DNA of 64,000 nt from Branchiostoma belcheri (GCF_001625305.1 NW_017802503.1:714142-778141); one strand, 5' to 3'. Positions 43,801 to 52,814 are shown, numbered from the stretch's first letter. Notes: a model not told the origin generated them from the sequence alone. Numbers and translations: made by a program.

Positions 43801-46800
43801 ACATCACAGGACCTGCAATGTACATTGCACATTGTAAGAAATATGAAATTGATTTTCTTGAAATTGTAACAATACAATCACATGTGGGACAAAGGCAGCT
43901 GTTGCTGGTGTTGTGTCCCACACATAGAAACAACTACAGGACAGACAATACTCATTTTCACTTGAGTTAAATGGGGAAAGTTGTGTAAAGCGCCTTTCCC
44001 AAGGGCACAAGATTGGTGGGATGTCAGGAGTCAAACCCAGCTGAACCCCTTGGTTCCGAGGGGTTTGACAGGCGGCAAGGTCAGAGGGGGCCAACTACTT
44101 CCCTTTTTTAATCAAATTCTAGGATTCGTACCCCCCCCCCCTGTAGGAGGGCCTAGTAGAGGATCATTCATTCATTTATTTAATTTATTTTACCAGAGAA
44201 GTAAACTGGTCTTTTGACCTGTTTTTCAGATATCTCTGGGATAAAATACACAATATACATGGAAAAACACACAATAACAATATACATTACAGTTGCAACT
44301 CAATATACATCACATTACAATCATAAAACATTTGCCACTCAAGTCCATAGGTCGATAGCTGCCAGCTAGGCTAGCTCCAGGCTAGGAACAGGCACTTCAG
44401 CAGAATGTACTGCGCCTGCGCAGAACCCTGGATTTTCGCGTTTTTCGTTGGATGTTTGGTCAACGTTGCACCAGAACTTTGCCTGTTGCAGAGGATATCT
44501 TTTCCGACATAAGATTTGAAAACTACTGTCGGGATGCTGACCTTATATGAGCAAATACAACCTTATATGAGACGTTCTGCCGAAGTGCTATGTACAATAC
44601 ATTACGGATTTTGCACAGGTGCAGTATGTTCTGCCGACGTGCTCTAGGAACCTACGTACGTGGAGCCAGGGAAGAGGAAGGAGAGAGGAGTTCGGCTATC
44701 CCCGTCCTCTCCACATTATGCACAGCTGTGATGCGCCCTCTGTACCAGGTGTTGTCCTGAGTGAAACAGGCGGCACAGAACATGCCCACTGCAGGCGTGT
44801 ACGGCAGTCCCGGCGGCAGGGTCGACTTCTCGTAAAACAGGCTGGAGGAAAGAATATACAGGAGAGTCAGACAAGTGACAGGGCAGTAAAAGTAAAACTG
44901 GAAATATTCTGAATGAGGCAATCTGTATGCTATTGACACATACGCACATTTGAATCAGTATTTCATACTAAAGGCATTTACAACTGCACAAACAAGCCCC
45001 AAGATTAGTCCTTTTTTCTGTGTGGTAGACTAAAAATCAATCCAGGTCCTTCCAGTAACTGTTTTTCGGCAGAATTTTGGGAAGAGGGGGAGCACCCTTG
45101 CTTAATTTCTTGGGGAGAGCCCTGCTTATTCTCAACAACTCCCACCCAAAAAAGGGGCATTATGGAAGAAGTAGGATTGACACATACTGTCCAACATTAG
45201 CACATTTGAATCAATATTTCATACTATGCTCAAAAGGCCTGGCGAGAACACTGGTGTTAGGAGTAGTAGGAAATTCCACCTGAGTTGCTCTGTCAGGAGG
45301 TTGAGCTGATTTCCTGCAGGCTGGATCCAGAAGTGGGAGGGGTTGATGATGTCTGACACCACCACGTCTAGCGAGTCACCGTCAGAGAAGGTCAGGGATG
45401 GCACCCGTGGTCCCTGCACCTGTGGTCCCTGCACCTGTGGTATTTGTACCGTTATAGATTCTTTATTGACACAACAAAAAGTAGTCTTTTTATTTTATTT
45501 TATTTTAATTTTATTTTAATTCAATTCAATTGAAACAAGACAATACATTGGCCACCCAGGCAGCGTGGCTGATTTCAGGTGACAAAAAGATACAAAAATT
45601 AAACATACACAATATAACATACTAATACAGTATGCTAACAAGTAAGAAATTAAGCTAAAATCATTTATAAAATTACTACAGACTTAAGTACAGAGAATAA
45701 TAAAAGTATACAATATAGTAGTATAACAATAACAATAATATAGTGTTTTGGAGGTCAGAGATCATAGGTAATATAATACAATATGTGAGGAAATATATAT
45801 AACGCAAGATCATATGAGGTACAACAAAAAGTACAGGGACTTTTGTATGGTCTTCTACAACTAAAGATCTAACAAAGCTAAATACATGTGTGGATAACGT
45901 CATCCTACGTACAGAATATATGTATGTGGTAACACTAAAGGTTTAACTATTCTCTAACATGTAGTCTCTGAGATCAGAACATCCTTTAATGTATTTTCCT
46001 ATTTGAACACTGCATTGGTTATCTCACCTGTGGTATTTTCACCTGTGGCAGTTGCACCTGTGGACAATGATAATGCTGCATGCTGGCCTGACCACTGTTG
46101 TTCTGACTGGAAGAGAAAGAGTTAAAATCATTTTTATTAACTTTTGACAAACATACAAGATGAACAGTTAAAACAGTTAAGGAACTCACGGGACGCAAGG
46201 TAAGTATGCGTGCATCGGACTATCTGGACACCAAAACTGCAGTTTAAAAAGGGGATGCATAAGTTCTAATCAATACAATAAAAGGTTACATCAAAACCCA
46301 CAAATTACCAAAAAAGAGGTATCCTTTGTCTTCCTCTGTCTTCAAAAAAGAAGTCAAACCCAGTAGTTTTTACTAGTAGTTTCTCAGTATTTATCAGTAG
46401 TTGTCTTCGTCAGAAGGACTATGAAATTGTCTCGCCGGAGTGTGGGGAACTGCGGATTTTGCGATATAACTCTGGAAGGCATGATTCGACGTCCATGATT
46501 TTTGGCAGGCAGATTACCGCTGTTGAGGCCGAAGTCAAGTACAAGTTTCGGCTTCGTGGGGGGTCCGTGCGTCACGTTAGTGCACCTTTTGTGTTTGTGG
46601 CTTGTTAGCAAGATAACTCAAGTATTTGTAAAATGTTGACTATAATTCTTGGTGTGGTGCTTACTATTGTCGGGACCAAGGTTAAGTTCGTTACTGAGCT
46701 TCGTGGGGGGTTTCGTTGTGACTACAGGGGGCATTTTGTTAATTTTTCTTGTGAGCAGGATAACTTTTGTATGTGTGGATGGAAGTTAATGAAATTTGAT

Positions 46801-49800
46801 AGGCATGTTACTGTGGTGGTCTCCAAGATTGAGTTCAAAGATGAGAGTCGTGGAGGTCGTTATGTCCCCGTAATAGGACCTTTTGTGTTTAGAAATCCCC
46901 CACCTACATCTGCTTGGAGACAGCCGACAGCTGGATATAGCCGGGGAACCCCATAATGGGATGGGATCAAATTACGTCACATTGAGGGATTGTACTATAA
47001 CTTCAGCAGGAGGAGGATAGGTTGGACATATGTCAGGTTATTTTCTACGGCCACACCAAGTAATTGCTATGGATGACGTCCACTGGAGACCTTAAATCTA
47101 ATTACCTTGAATTTAAGGCAAGCGCGCAATAAAAACACGAAGGGCCGAAAAACGAGATGCCTAGATTTGGAATATACTAACTGTAGAAATACAAATGTTA
47201 GGACGCAAAGAACACAAGAAACAAGTCTTCTATTTGTCATAAAGACAAATTAACAAAACAGCAGTTGTCACCCTGTTCTGATTCTTTCCTTTATAACATC
47301 TTCTCTTATTATATTTTGCGGCGCTGTCGTGACACTTTCAACACAGTAAGAATTTCTTGAACGTTTTTTTCTAGTAACAGTCCAAACTCAAATAACGTAG
47401 GGGGGGGGGGCTAACACGGGTGACGACGCATCTGTATAATCTGCGGCAAACCGTTTCAGGGTGTTCTGTACCATAAAAATAGTGCAGAGATTCTTTTGTT
47501 CTTTAGACCAAATTGATTATTAAAAAGAGTGAAGAATACGCATGTTAATTTCTCTAGAACGATGTACCTCTGACGAAGACATGAGATCTCCGACCTCTAG
47601 TTCTATATGTACTAATTGTCTGTTTTTTTTTCATACCAAATGTTTCTTCTGTTCCTGCAATTAGCCCTCAGGCATGTATTTGCAATAAATATCAAATATA
47701 ATATATTGCACTGATTGACTATTGCACTTCTTTGTGTAGCAAGCCACTTACAGCATGGGTGTTGTTGAGACAGGTTGTTGCACTGGTGGATTGACTCGTA
47801 CTGGATGGCCAGCTTGGCATGACGGAACACTGGCGACTGTTGGAGTCTCCGTTGCGTTTACGAGCGATGTAGAAGAAGTGTTTTGCTCCCCTTCCTCACG
47901 ATGCAGGTGTGGTTCTGAGTAGTCTGTAGTAGGGAAGAGTCTTTCCGTTCCTACATTTTGTACATGTACAGTCAGAGGCTGCTGTATCATGTGTGGACTG
48001 GACTGGCACTTGGGTGGACATGGCACATTTTCCTGGCTATGATCAGTTGAAACACGGTTAGAGTAGTAGTCCTGTTCTCTTGCCGTGTTGCCTGAAGTAG
48101 TCCTGTTCATTCGCTGTGTTGTCTGAACATTTTCCTGGCTATGATCAGTTGAAACACGGTTAGAGTAGTAGTCCTGCTCACTTGCTGTGTTGTCTGAAGA
48201 CAACTTCGTTCTGATGTTCTGGTTTCCTTCAGTATTGCCGGGTGGATTCCGTGGTACTGGCATGGGTGGACTTGGCACATGGCTATGATCAGTTGAAACA
48301 CGGTTAGAGTAGTAGTCCTGTTCACTTGCTGTGTTGTCTGAAGACGACTTCGTTCTGATGTGGCTTCCTTCAGTATTGCCGGGTGGATTCCGTGGCACTG
48401 GCATGTTTACTTCTTCTTCACTGTTGGGATCAGTGCGATGTGGTTTCACCTCGGCACGGTTCTCGTAACCAGGGGAAAATGTCTCCGTTGCTTCTGACGG
48501 ATGATCCTGTGAGGGTGGGTTGGTGCGAACGGGACTGGAATGACACAGCGGATCAGGCAGAACTGACGAGAGGCTGCTCTGCTGAGTGTTAGCAGGTGAG
48601 AGACTGCTTTCTTCCGCAGACTGACATGACTTTTCCTCTCCATGGCAGGATGGAGCTGGGATCAGACCTGCATATTTTAAACTGCGCTGAACGGCTATCA
48701 TTTCCTCCAAGTCCTCAGTCGACGATGCGACCGAAACCGTCCCCACAAGTTCATTCCCGCCGGAGGTGGCACACACTATCTTAGCTGTCCTACCATCTCC
48801 TGTTACATGTACCTCCTCCAAGTTGTTCTGCACAGTAAGATAGTCCAGCTCGAGAGTTTGTGCGACTGAAACTGTACCCACCATCCTGCTGGAGGTAGCA
48901 CACACTCTTTCAGCTGTCCTACCATCTCCAGCTTTTACCTCTCCTGTTAGATGTACCTCATCCAAGTCTCCCTGCACAGTAAGATGGTCGAGAGCAGCAA
49001 GCTGACTTTCATTAGCTTCTTCCTCTTCAGTTTTTCTGTTTTTGCAGACTTGCGGTTGGATGTCAAAATCATCATTTCCTTCCATGTCTATACTACTAGG
49101 CTTCGTGGTTGACCGAGAGGTTTCCTTGTGCGGTGAAGAGAAAGATGTGTCCTTGGTAGAGCAGTCTTCGCTGCTGCGTGATACGTTCAACGTGTTTGGA
49201 TGGGACGGTGAGTAAGACGACAGCTCCGACTCGGTGTCACTTGGCAGTGGAATCTCTTCTCCGTTGAACAACAGTTTCCTGGTGACGGGCGGGTGTGTTT
49301 CCATCCCAACGCCCGGACCTGTGCACAAGACTCGCTGGCGATGCTCCTGCTGTTGCTTAGCAGAAGCCCTGCAGTCAGGGTTCTGCCTAGAGCTCGGCAG
49401 AATTGCAGACGGCTCTCCAGGAACGTTTGTTCCATCTACATCTACCCTGCAGTTGTTGACCCAGACGCTGCTATCATCTTGTCTTTGATCTGGTGCTTCT
49501 ACCTCTTTGCTCAACATCTGCAGATCCTCAAGCTTTTCCTGTCCCTCATTCTCTACATCATTACAATCTCCAGATGGTGCCTCACACTTTGTGACCGATT
49601 CTTTGTCTTTTCTCGCCAGTTCCACTCCTATCCCCTGTTCCTGTATCACTGTGCAATCTGTAGGCAAGCCACAACTGTCTGCTTCATCAGGCAAACTCTG
49701 AATGGCTAAAGTCTCTTCTTGTTTCATCTTCTCTTCTCTGTTGGTCAGTAACTGGTCACCCAGGCCATGTGGACCTGCAATGGTTGGACAGACGTCTTCC

Positions 49801-51432
49801 TTCGTCCTCCTTTCTTTCAGACCGTCTATATCAACCTGAGGCAGCTGAGAAGAAAACGAGTGCTGTGTAGGTGAACTTGAAGTATGAGAAGACTTGTTCC
49901 TGGTTCTTTCGTCCCGTAAAATGTCAACACCAGTCTGGCTGGGGGGGCTCGAAAGTATGGGATGATGATTTTCTTTGTCAATCTCCTCTTCCGACATGGC
50001 ATCATTGGTTTGCACAGATAAGGAACGGCCAGATTCATGCAAGGGACTCAAACCAGTGACAGCGTCAGCTTCTTTACAGGTCACCTCTGGGGGACTGTTT
50101 GACTCTGAGTCTATCTGAATAGACGAGATTCCTGACTCGTTCTCTGGAGCCATTTTCTTGCGCTCTGTGTGGTGTTTTTTCCTGCCAGTGTGTTTAGAGA
50201 CAGCTTCGGGTGACACTTCAGTTCTGCCAGGTAAGCATGGAGGTTTGACTGCTCCAACGCTGGACTCTGATGACTCACTGCTTGACAATTCTGAAACAGG
50301 ACCGTCACATGCATCTGAAAAAATAAGAATTTTTCTTTATTATTTATCTTATTTTATTATTATCTACTTTACTTAGCAAAGGTGGCCCAACTTGGTTGCA
50401 TGGTTCTGCTTTTAACTGTGGGGCCTTTTCTTCAATTTACACTAAATTTCACTTAATTTGGACTTATATTAGTTATAAGCAATATGATCTCTAATGGTAC
50501 TTCCAAGAATAGACCAGAAAAATATCACAGGATCACAATGTGCCTGATGTTGTTACATGTATGATCTATTCCAACAGACAATGCAGTTGATTCCGATTAG
50601 TTATAAACGGTTAAACTGGGTACATGCTTTTTAGGCCTAGGAAAAAAAATGTTGTGTTTCCTGTTTTAGTGCTAAAAAAATTAGGATCGGTAGGTAGGTA
50701 GGAATTACCTGTTTAACTTCTTTTTCTTTTTATTAGACTTTGGCAATCTCTAGTGATCCAACTTGTACAATACTGTATCAAAATAAAACTTGCATGAGGA
50801 CACTTATATTTTCAATGTCAATGTTGGAAAACTGATTGTGCAACATTTCATCGCTGAGGTGTCAGGTGGAGCTAGAAAAGGTCAATCAGCACTCCAAAAA
50901 AGGTTAGGGTCAGCAGTTTTCTCTAGAGTAGGTCAGGAAACACAACATTTTTTCTCCTAGGCCTTAACATCTGTGTCCATAATATCACCAGGGTCCATAA
51001 TATCACCACCTTGAGAAAAAGTGTGCTTAAAGATATTTCTACTGCAACATACCCTAGGGATGAACATTTGAGGTGTGCAGGAGTGCATACCAAAAGTATG
51101 TTGCAGTAAAAATATCTTAAAGCACACTATTTCTCAAGGTGGAGATATTATGGACCCTGGTGATATTATGGACACAGATGTTACTTACTACCTTCGTCAT
51201 TGTTGAGGGATACACAGAGCAGGAACAGGGTGTCCAGGCACTTCTCCAGGTCCTGGCTCACAGAAGAGAACTGCCCGAAAAACCGCCCCCTGTCAGTCTC
51301 CTCTAGCAACTGCAAAGCGGCCTCCGTGGGCTGAAATAACAAACATGATATTTCAATTACAGTCATTGTTTAATTAGTCCAATCACAATGTATCCTTGCG
51401 ATAACACGCATGCCCACACACACGCACGCATG

Positions 51433-51476
<44 letters not shown>

Positions 51477-51997
51477 CACGCACACACACACACATACACA
51501 CTACTACACACACACAGTCAGACACACACCGCACACACACCGCGCACACACACACCACACACACAAAATCACACCGCACACACACACCGCACACACACAC
51601 ACCACACCCACAGTGAGACACACACCGCACACACACATCGCGCACACACAGTGACATACACACAACCACACACACACACACACACACACAACTGCACACA
51701 CACACAGTCACTACCACACACACCACACACACAAAATCACACCAAACACACACACCGCACACACACACACACACACACCACACACACACAAACACACACA
51801 CCACACACACACAAACACACGCACCCACACACAAATGTACAAGTTTTGTTGGATAAAATTGCCAATATTTACCTCTTCAGTAAGGTTGGTAATATACTGC
51901 AAAACACGAGTTTTTAATTCGTCGATAGTTTTCAGCTTCTCTTTCAGTCGCTGTTTCCCCGCGGCAAGATGACCCCTTGACATGGCCATGGCTGGTT
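31972..51997 (-). CDS. Gene 2: multi-Tudor protein with CCCH zinc finger (TDRD/RNF17-like)
   Basis: Exons in transcript order: 51873-51997 (ATG at 51989), 51192-51330, 47752-50314, 46028-46106, 45280-45434, 44660-44841, 43661-43812, 42750-43002, 42231-42343, 41832-41966, 41148-41340, 39588-40745, 38987-39152, 38346-38491, 37788-37916, 36768-36869, 36480-36638, 35988-36048, 33722-33870, 33228-33394, 32683-32739, 31972-32143. The sum is about 2,181 residues. There is a coiled-coil start, a disordered centre, extended Tudor domains at about 975-1200, 1600-1850 and 1940-2160, and a CCCH finger at about 1893-1927. Tudor proteins bind methyl-arginine on Piwi proteins in germ granules. A piRNA role is inference. 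The exon at 33722 has one extra base. Confidence 0.8.
32208..32365. mobile_element. Foldback MITE in a gene 2 intron
   Basis: The arms gttttcttttaaacaaccaa (left) and the mirrored ttggttgtgtaaaagaaaac (right) form an inverted repeat that continues through atattgtctta. The outer ends are ataggatata and tatatcctat. The intron holds nothing else recognisable. Confidence 0.65.
34071..34205 (+). mobile_element. tRNA-derived SINE
   Basis: A tRNA-like head (tggggtcgtggggcacagatgc; B box GCGGGTTCGAATCC) is followed by the body word cttgtgcccttggaaaggca. The allelic copy is at 35731-35862. Related SINEs are at 41529, 43880 (reverse) and 63305 (reverse). Confidence 0.6.
34448..34527 (+). mobile_element. 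Short retroposed 3' end, present in one allele only
   Basis: About 76 bp beginning ggcccccttggaaatcagtt and ending in an aataaataaa-type tail are inserted between attgaaa and gtctgtatc. Copy 2 reads straight through at 36107-36120. The tail and the short flanking tgaaa repeat fit a truncated LINE insertion. Confidence 0.6.
34610..35006. mobile_element. hAT5-like element, present in one allele only
   Basis: 397 bp with inverted ends CAGTGTTCGAAATAC and gtatttcgaccactg, flanked by a 5-bp direct repeat, TTGTT (34605-34609, 35007-35011). Copy 2 of the block has the intact empty site ccttgttgatt at 36189-36199 with a single TTGTT. The interior contains a stretch of the Penelope-type repeat A body (tgcatatcaatcaacag). 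The ends resemble those of the element at 348-698. Confidence 0.8.
35587..35606. other. Assembly gap (20 N)
   Basis: Twenty Ns separate two near-identical blocks. The left flank matches the end of the right block and the right flank matches the start of the left block, so the gap most likely joins two haplotypes of one locus in tandem. Confidence 0.95.
36768..36869 (-). CDS. Gene 2 CCCH zinc finger exon
   Basis: A symmetric phase 1-1 exon of 102 nt between ttatccacag and AAAG|GTAAAG. It reads REIPVCKFFRPGSQCWKGDN then CSYQHLQDG, a CCCH finger with spacing C-x8-C-x5-C-x3-H, preceded by the usual VCKFF aromatic pair. Such fingers usually bind single-stranded RNA. Its position between two Tudor domains is unusual for the vertebrate TDRD proteins I know. 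Confidence 0.8.
37003..37256. repeat. Three tandem copies of a ~100-bp unit
   Basis: Each unit carries gtgattgtaaatgtctgttt preceded by a cagtatat/cagtgtat word, and two units carry aagacttttatgt/acaa. Copies start near 37003, 37100 and 37210. They are intronic in gene 2. Confidence 0.65.
37543..37670. repeat. CAGA / CA microsatellite
   Basis: A (CAGA)n tract passing into alternating (CA)n and (CAGA)n. It lies in a gene 2 intron about 120 bp past the exon at 37788-37916 in the transcript direction. Confidence 0.85.
37788..37916 (-). CDS. Gene 2 acidic linker exon
   Basis: Phase 1-1, 129 nt, DDASLADDLNGLDEWDPR then VDVDNAEVATTGY. It joins Tudor domain 2 to the zinc finger. The donor is ACA|GTAAGT. 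Confidence 0.65.
38346..40745 (-). CDS. Gene 2 disordered exon with 17-residue repeats, then extended Tudor domain 2
   Basis: Exon 39588-40745 (1,158 nt) first gives a Ser/Lys-rich segment with four tandem copies of a unit like MSNHEQKEGKKDRENGG. It then gives the second Tudor: SFLLMTSYIVDPSEFYVHP, DICCARFSGDKTWYRAQI and VQVFYLDYGNFETLPVSEV. Exons 38987-39152 (HAMKCSLYGIMP...) and 38346-38491 (PLQLVLVDTSGSVDMCIND) finish the extended fold. The YLDYGN strand and its Asn are conserved. The donor of the long exon lies in the tail of a LINE fragment. Confidence 0.8.
39265..39585 (+). mobile_element. LINE 3' end (CR1/L2-like) with microsatellite tail
   Basis: On the plus strand a reading frame ends with NSYFPRTIVDWNSLSPSTV, ALSLDSFKQCFI and a stop, the typical end of a CR1/L2-like reverse transcriptase frame. 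A 3' UTR with cgccgtgtgcctgcgaagct follows, then gatacagatacag tails. The tail abuts the gene 2 exon at 39588, whose donor (GTCTGTATC) is the reverse complement of tail sequence. It is 5' truncated. Confidence 0.75.
40762..40830. repeat. CAAT tetranucleotide microsatellite
   Basis: About 17 units of (CAAT)n with one variant, 17 bp upstream of the acceptor of the gene 2 exon 39588-40745, which places it at the branch-point end of the intron. Confidence 0.85.
41148..41340 (-). CDS. Gene 2 Lys/Ser-rich linker exon
   Basis: Phase 0-1, 193 nt, from cttaaaag to GAAG|GTTCTA. It is charged and low in complexity (SAPSEEKPKKNEKSGSK), between two other disordered exons. The acceptor tract is weak but the frame joins both neighbours. 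Confidence 0.65.
41529..41775 (+). mobile_element. tRNA-derived SINE, near full length
   Basis: The head tggggtcatgtggcgcaacg carries the B box GGTTCGAGTCC. The body has cttgtgcccttgggaaaggc and gtgggacacaacaccagcaa, and the tail is (aataaa)n. A reverse copy with the same body is at 43880-44062. It lies in the intron between two gene 2 linker exons. Confidence 0.7.
41832..41966 (-). CDS. Gene 2 Gln-rich linker exon
   Basis: Phase 0-0, 45 codons, reading DQARVQQLLLQQQEELQL, a Gln/Leu helix, followed by a basic Arg-rich stretch (RRQRNGRPIRTG). The donor is AAG|GTGTCG. It could be a short coiled coil or RNA-contacting patch; that is a guess from composition. Confidence 0.65.
42231..42343 (-). 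CDS. Gene 2 linker exon
   Basis: Phase 1-0, 113 nt, from ttttggcag to CTGCAG|GTATCG. It encodes a Pro/Arg/Ser linker (NFVGQTPRSPTVSRPPHQ) after Tudor domain 1. No domain is recognised. Confidence 0.65.
42405..42590. repeat. Repeat A, full inverted pair
   Basis: The left arm (caagcaactggatatgattt, ggtcagacgtttcagctagt) is mirrored by the right arm (actagctgaaaaatctgacc, aaaatcatatccagttgctt) around ctttcgtcagtgactgttac. The arrangement resembles inverted terminal repeats of Penelope-like elements. It is intronic in gene 2. Confidence 0.6.
42750..45434 (-). CDS. Gene 2 extended Tudor domain 1
   Basis: Exons 45280-45434, 44660-44841, 43661-43812 and 42750-43002 build a full extended Tudor fold. 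The N-terminal SN-like half is VVVSDIINPSHFWIQP, the Tudor core is AACFTQDNTWYRGRITAV then VDILYVDYGNRERLSMSRI, and the SN-like C-terminal half is AVWFARQVLGKKLQAVIDLD. The conserved aromatic and Asn residues of the YVDYGN strand are present, consistent with dimethyl-arginine binding. The loop between WYRGRI and DILYVDYGN is long (LLSPSSSLAPR) because exon 44660-44841 extends to the donor CAC|GTACGT. Confidence 0.8.
43103..43153 (-). repeat. Duplicate of a 3' splice site and exon start
   Basis: About 50 bp (word tgccattgcctggcataacc) repeat the start of exon 42750-43002 and its polypyrimidine tract and acceptor, 122 bp upstream in the transcript direction. The copy carries a usable-looking acceptor (cttcaccag) followed by the first codons, then diverges. 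Confidence 0.7.
43880..44062 (-). mobile_element. tRNA-derived SINE (reverse)
   Basis: Reverse complement of the SINE type at 41529: gttgtgtcccacacatag, gcgcctttcccaagggcaca and a degenerate B box near gtcaggagtcaaacccagct. It lies in a gene 2 intron. Confidence 0.6.
45280..46106 (-). CDS. Gene 2 exons 4-5: VQxPQ pentapeptide repeat split by a new-looking intron
   Basis: Exon 46028-46106 (phase 2-0) ends PQVQLPQVKIPQ. Exon 45280-45434 (phase 0-2) starts VQGPQVQGPRVPSLTF and then enters the first Tudor domain (SLDVVVSDIINPSHFWIQP). The coding DNA is a 15-bp minisatellite in which every unit contains CAG|GTG. The 593-nt intron between them is bounded by identical 14-mers (see the retroelement entry and findings). 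Confidence 0.75.
45435..46027 (-). mobile_element. Retroelement-like insertion forming an entire intron
   Basis: A 14-bp direct repeat (plus strand CACCTGTGGTATTT at 45432-45445 and 46025-46038) flanks the sequence. On the minus strand the insert reads toward a LINE-like 3' end: gccacgctgcctgggtggcc, a run of aaaataaaat units (45490-45520), then tgtgtcaataaagaatctat just before the repeat. The donor (CAG|GTG) lies in one copy and the acceptor (CCACAG|GTG) in the other, at the same base, so splicing removes the insert plus exactly one repeat copy. The identity of the LINE clade is not certain. Confidence 0.7.
46107..47751 (-). other. Gene 2 intron with a degenerate tandem repeat
   Basis: Between the giant exon and exon 46028-46106. 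It contains a block at about 46390-46950 with three diverged ~130-bp units and an open plus-strand frame of 107 codons. The part from 47000 to 47750 is AT-rich, with a poly-G run near 47400, and has no feature I recognise. Confidence 0.5.
47752..50314 (-). CDS. Gene 2 giant disordered exon with internal repeats
   Basis: One exon of 2,563 nt (phase 1-2, ttttttcag to CT|GTAAGT) encodes about 854 residues rich in Ser, Glu, Asp, Pro and Thr with no globular domain. Two internal duplications are visible. A unit containing EQDYYSNRVSTDHS occurs three times near the C-terminal end. An earlier pair shares EVHLTGE/EVHVTGD, GDGRTAE/GDGRTAK, VCATS and LVGTVSVA. Such acidic linkers are common before Tudor arrays. 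The short plus-strand frames opposite are shadows. Confidence 0.8.
50634..50966. mobile_element. MITE family M (second copy)
   Basis: Ends ggcctaggaaaaaaaatgtt and aacattttttctcctaggcc are inverted. The internal words (aattaggatcg, gctagaaaaggtcaatcagc) match 28029-28288. It abuts the family J element at 50967. Confidence 0.65.
50967..51181. mobile_element. Tc1/mariner-type MITE (family J, second copy)
   Basis: 215 bp with ends ACATCTGTGTCCATAATATC and gatattatggacacagatgt between TA dinucleotides (50965-50966, 51182-51183). On the minus strand it starts ten bases into the intron after gene 2 exon 51192-51330 (donor GTAGTAAG). Confidence 0.75.
51192..51330 (-). CDS. Gene 2 exon 2: helical segment
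   Basis: Phase 0-1, 139 nt, from gttatttcag to GAAG|GTAGTA. It reads PTEAALQLLEETDRGRFF, then SSVSQDLEKCLDTLFLLC, continuing the helical N-terminus. The pattern is TRIM/B-box-coiled-coil-like, as in RNF17, but that comparison is only impressionistic. A family J MITE begins ten bases into the following intron. Confidence 0.65.
51405..51833. repeat. CA microsatellite with CGCA/CCA variants
   Basis: About 430 bp of (CA)n interrupted by accgcacac, agtgaca and aaaatcac in a higher-order pattern. All reading frames across it are artefacts. It sits in the intron between the first two coding exons of gene 2. Confidence 0.9.
51873..51997 (-). CDS. Gene 2 first coding exon: coiled-coil start
   Basis: The exon follows the acceptor gttctttctcag. 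The ATG at 51989 sits in a strong context (cagccATGG) with a second in-frame ATG two codons on. It codes for MAMSRGHLAAGKQRL and a helix of Lys, Glu and Leu heptads (KEKLKTIDELKTRVLQYI), phase 0 at the donor GAG|GTAAAT. Because an acceptor precedes the ATG, at least one upstream exon exists. I cannot exclude that coding continues upstream in phase 1, for example into RING exons as in RNF17. Confidence 0.6.
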
Positions 51998-52646
51998 CTG
52001 AGAAAGAACAGAGCCTACGAATATCGTTGCAGAGGTTTATCAGTCACCTAACATAAGATAAACAGTTAGGATTATATGGATGACATCCATATCTGGGGAC
52101 CCCAAAACTGATGATGCGAGTGTGAATAAAAAAAAGTTTGGACAAAAAAAATTTGCCTTCATTATGAAATCTACGTGGTGAATATTCCACTAACAGAACC
52201 TAAGAAACAAGAAACAATAGTCACAATGAGGTACAATGTCAACATATGGCAGAACTTCTAACTCAATAGATTCTTTGTGTGGGAAAAGAAAGAAAGTATA
52301 GTGCTATTAAAATGTATTAAAGGATAAAGCAGTAAATTTTTGCAAAAAAATATTGAATAGAAATACTAACATTGGTAATCACTAGCGTTATGATGTCATA
52401 TAGTGAACCGAAAGTAGACCAGATTGACCATGAAAAGACAACAACACAGAAAGTGTTTATAAAAGGATCCCCCGTAAACCATCATTCATTAGCATGATAA
52501 TATAAACAGCATCTGGGTGGGCTGGATTATATTTTCAGTGGTAAATGTGTATTGGCCATTATTACTTACCACAAAACGTCACAATATCACACGTTATTTC
52601 GGACTTATCATCACAATTGCCTGAGCACTAGAACTAGAAGTATCCT

Positions 52647-52814
52647 ATGTGCAACATGCAAAACCTGGAGGTAGTTTTAGTTGTTGAAAGTTGTATATGC
52701 GCCATTTTTGACAGACGCGACGCTTTTGACAGCTGTACTGGCTACGCTAGCTCTCTAAACAAAACAGACCATCCGTTAACGCTAGCTAGACTTAAAGATT
52801 TACTACTTAGCAAG
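52647..52814 (+). CDS. Possible first exon of a divergent gene
   Basis: An open stretch from ATG (second in-frame ATG three codons on) to a good donor (AGCAAG|GTAAGG), 56 codons in phase 0: MCNMQNLEVVLVVESCICAI, then DRRDAFDSC and LARLKDLLLSK. It is head-to-head with gene 2, about 650 bp from its first coding exon. No matching second exon was found before gene 3 and no family is recognised. It may be chance. Confidence 0.25.

Noticed and set aside
51370-51989. Cys/Val-rich and Thr/His-rich open frames around 51.4-51.9 kb
   Set aside because: Products of the CA microsatellite; only the segment 51873-51997 is supported as an exon.
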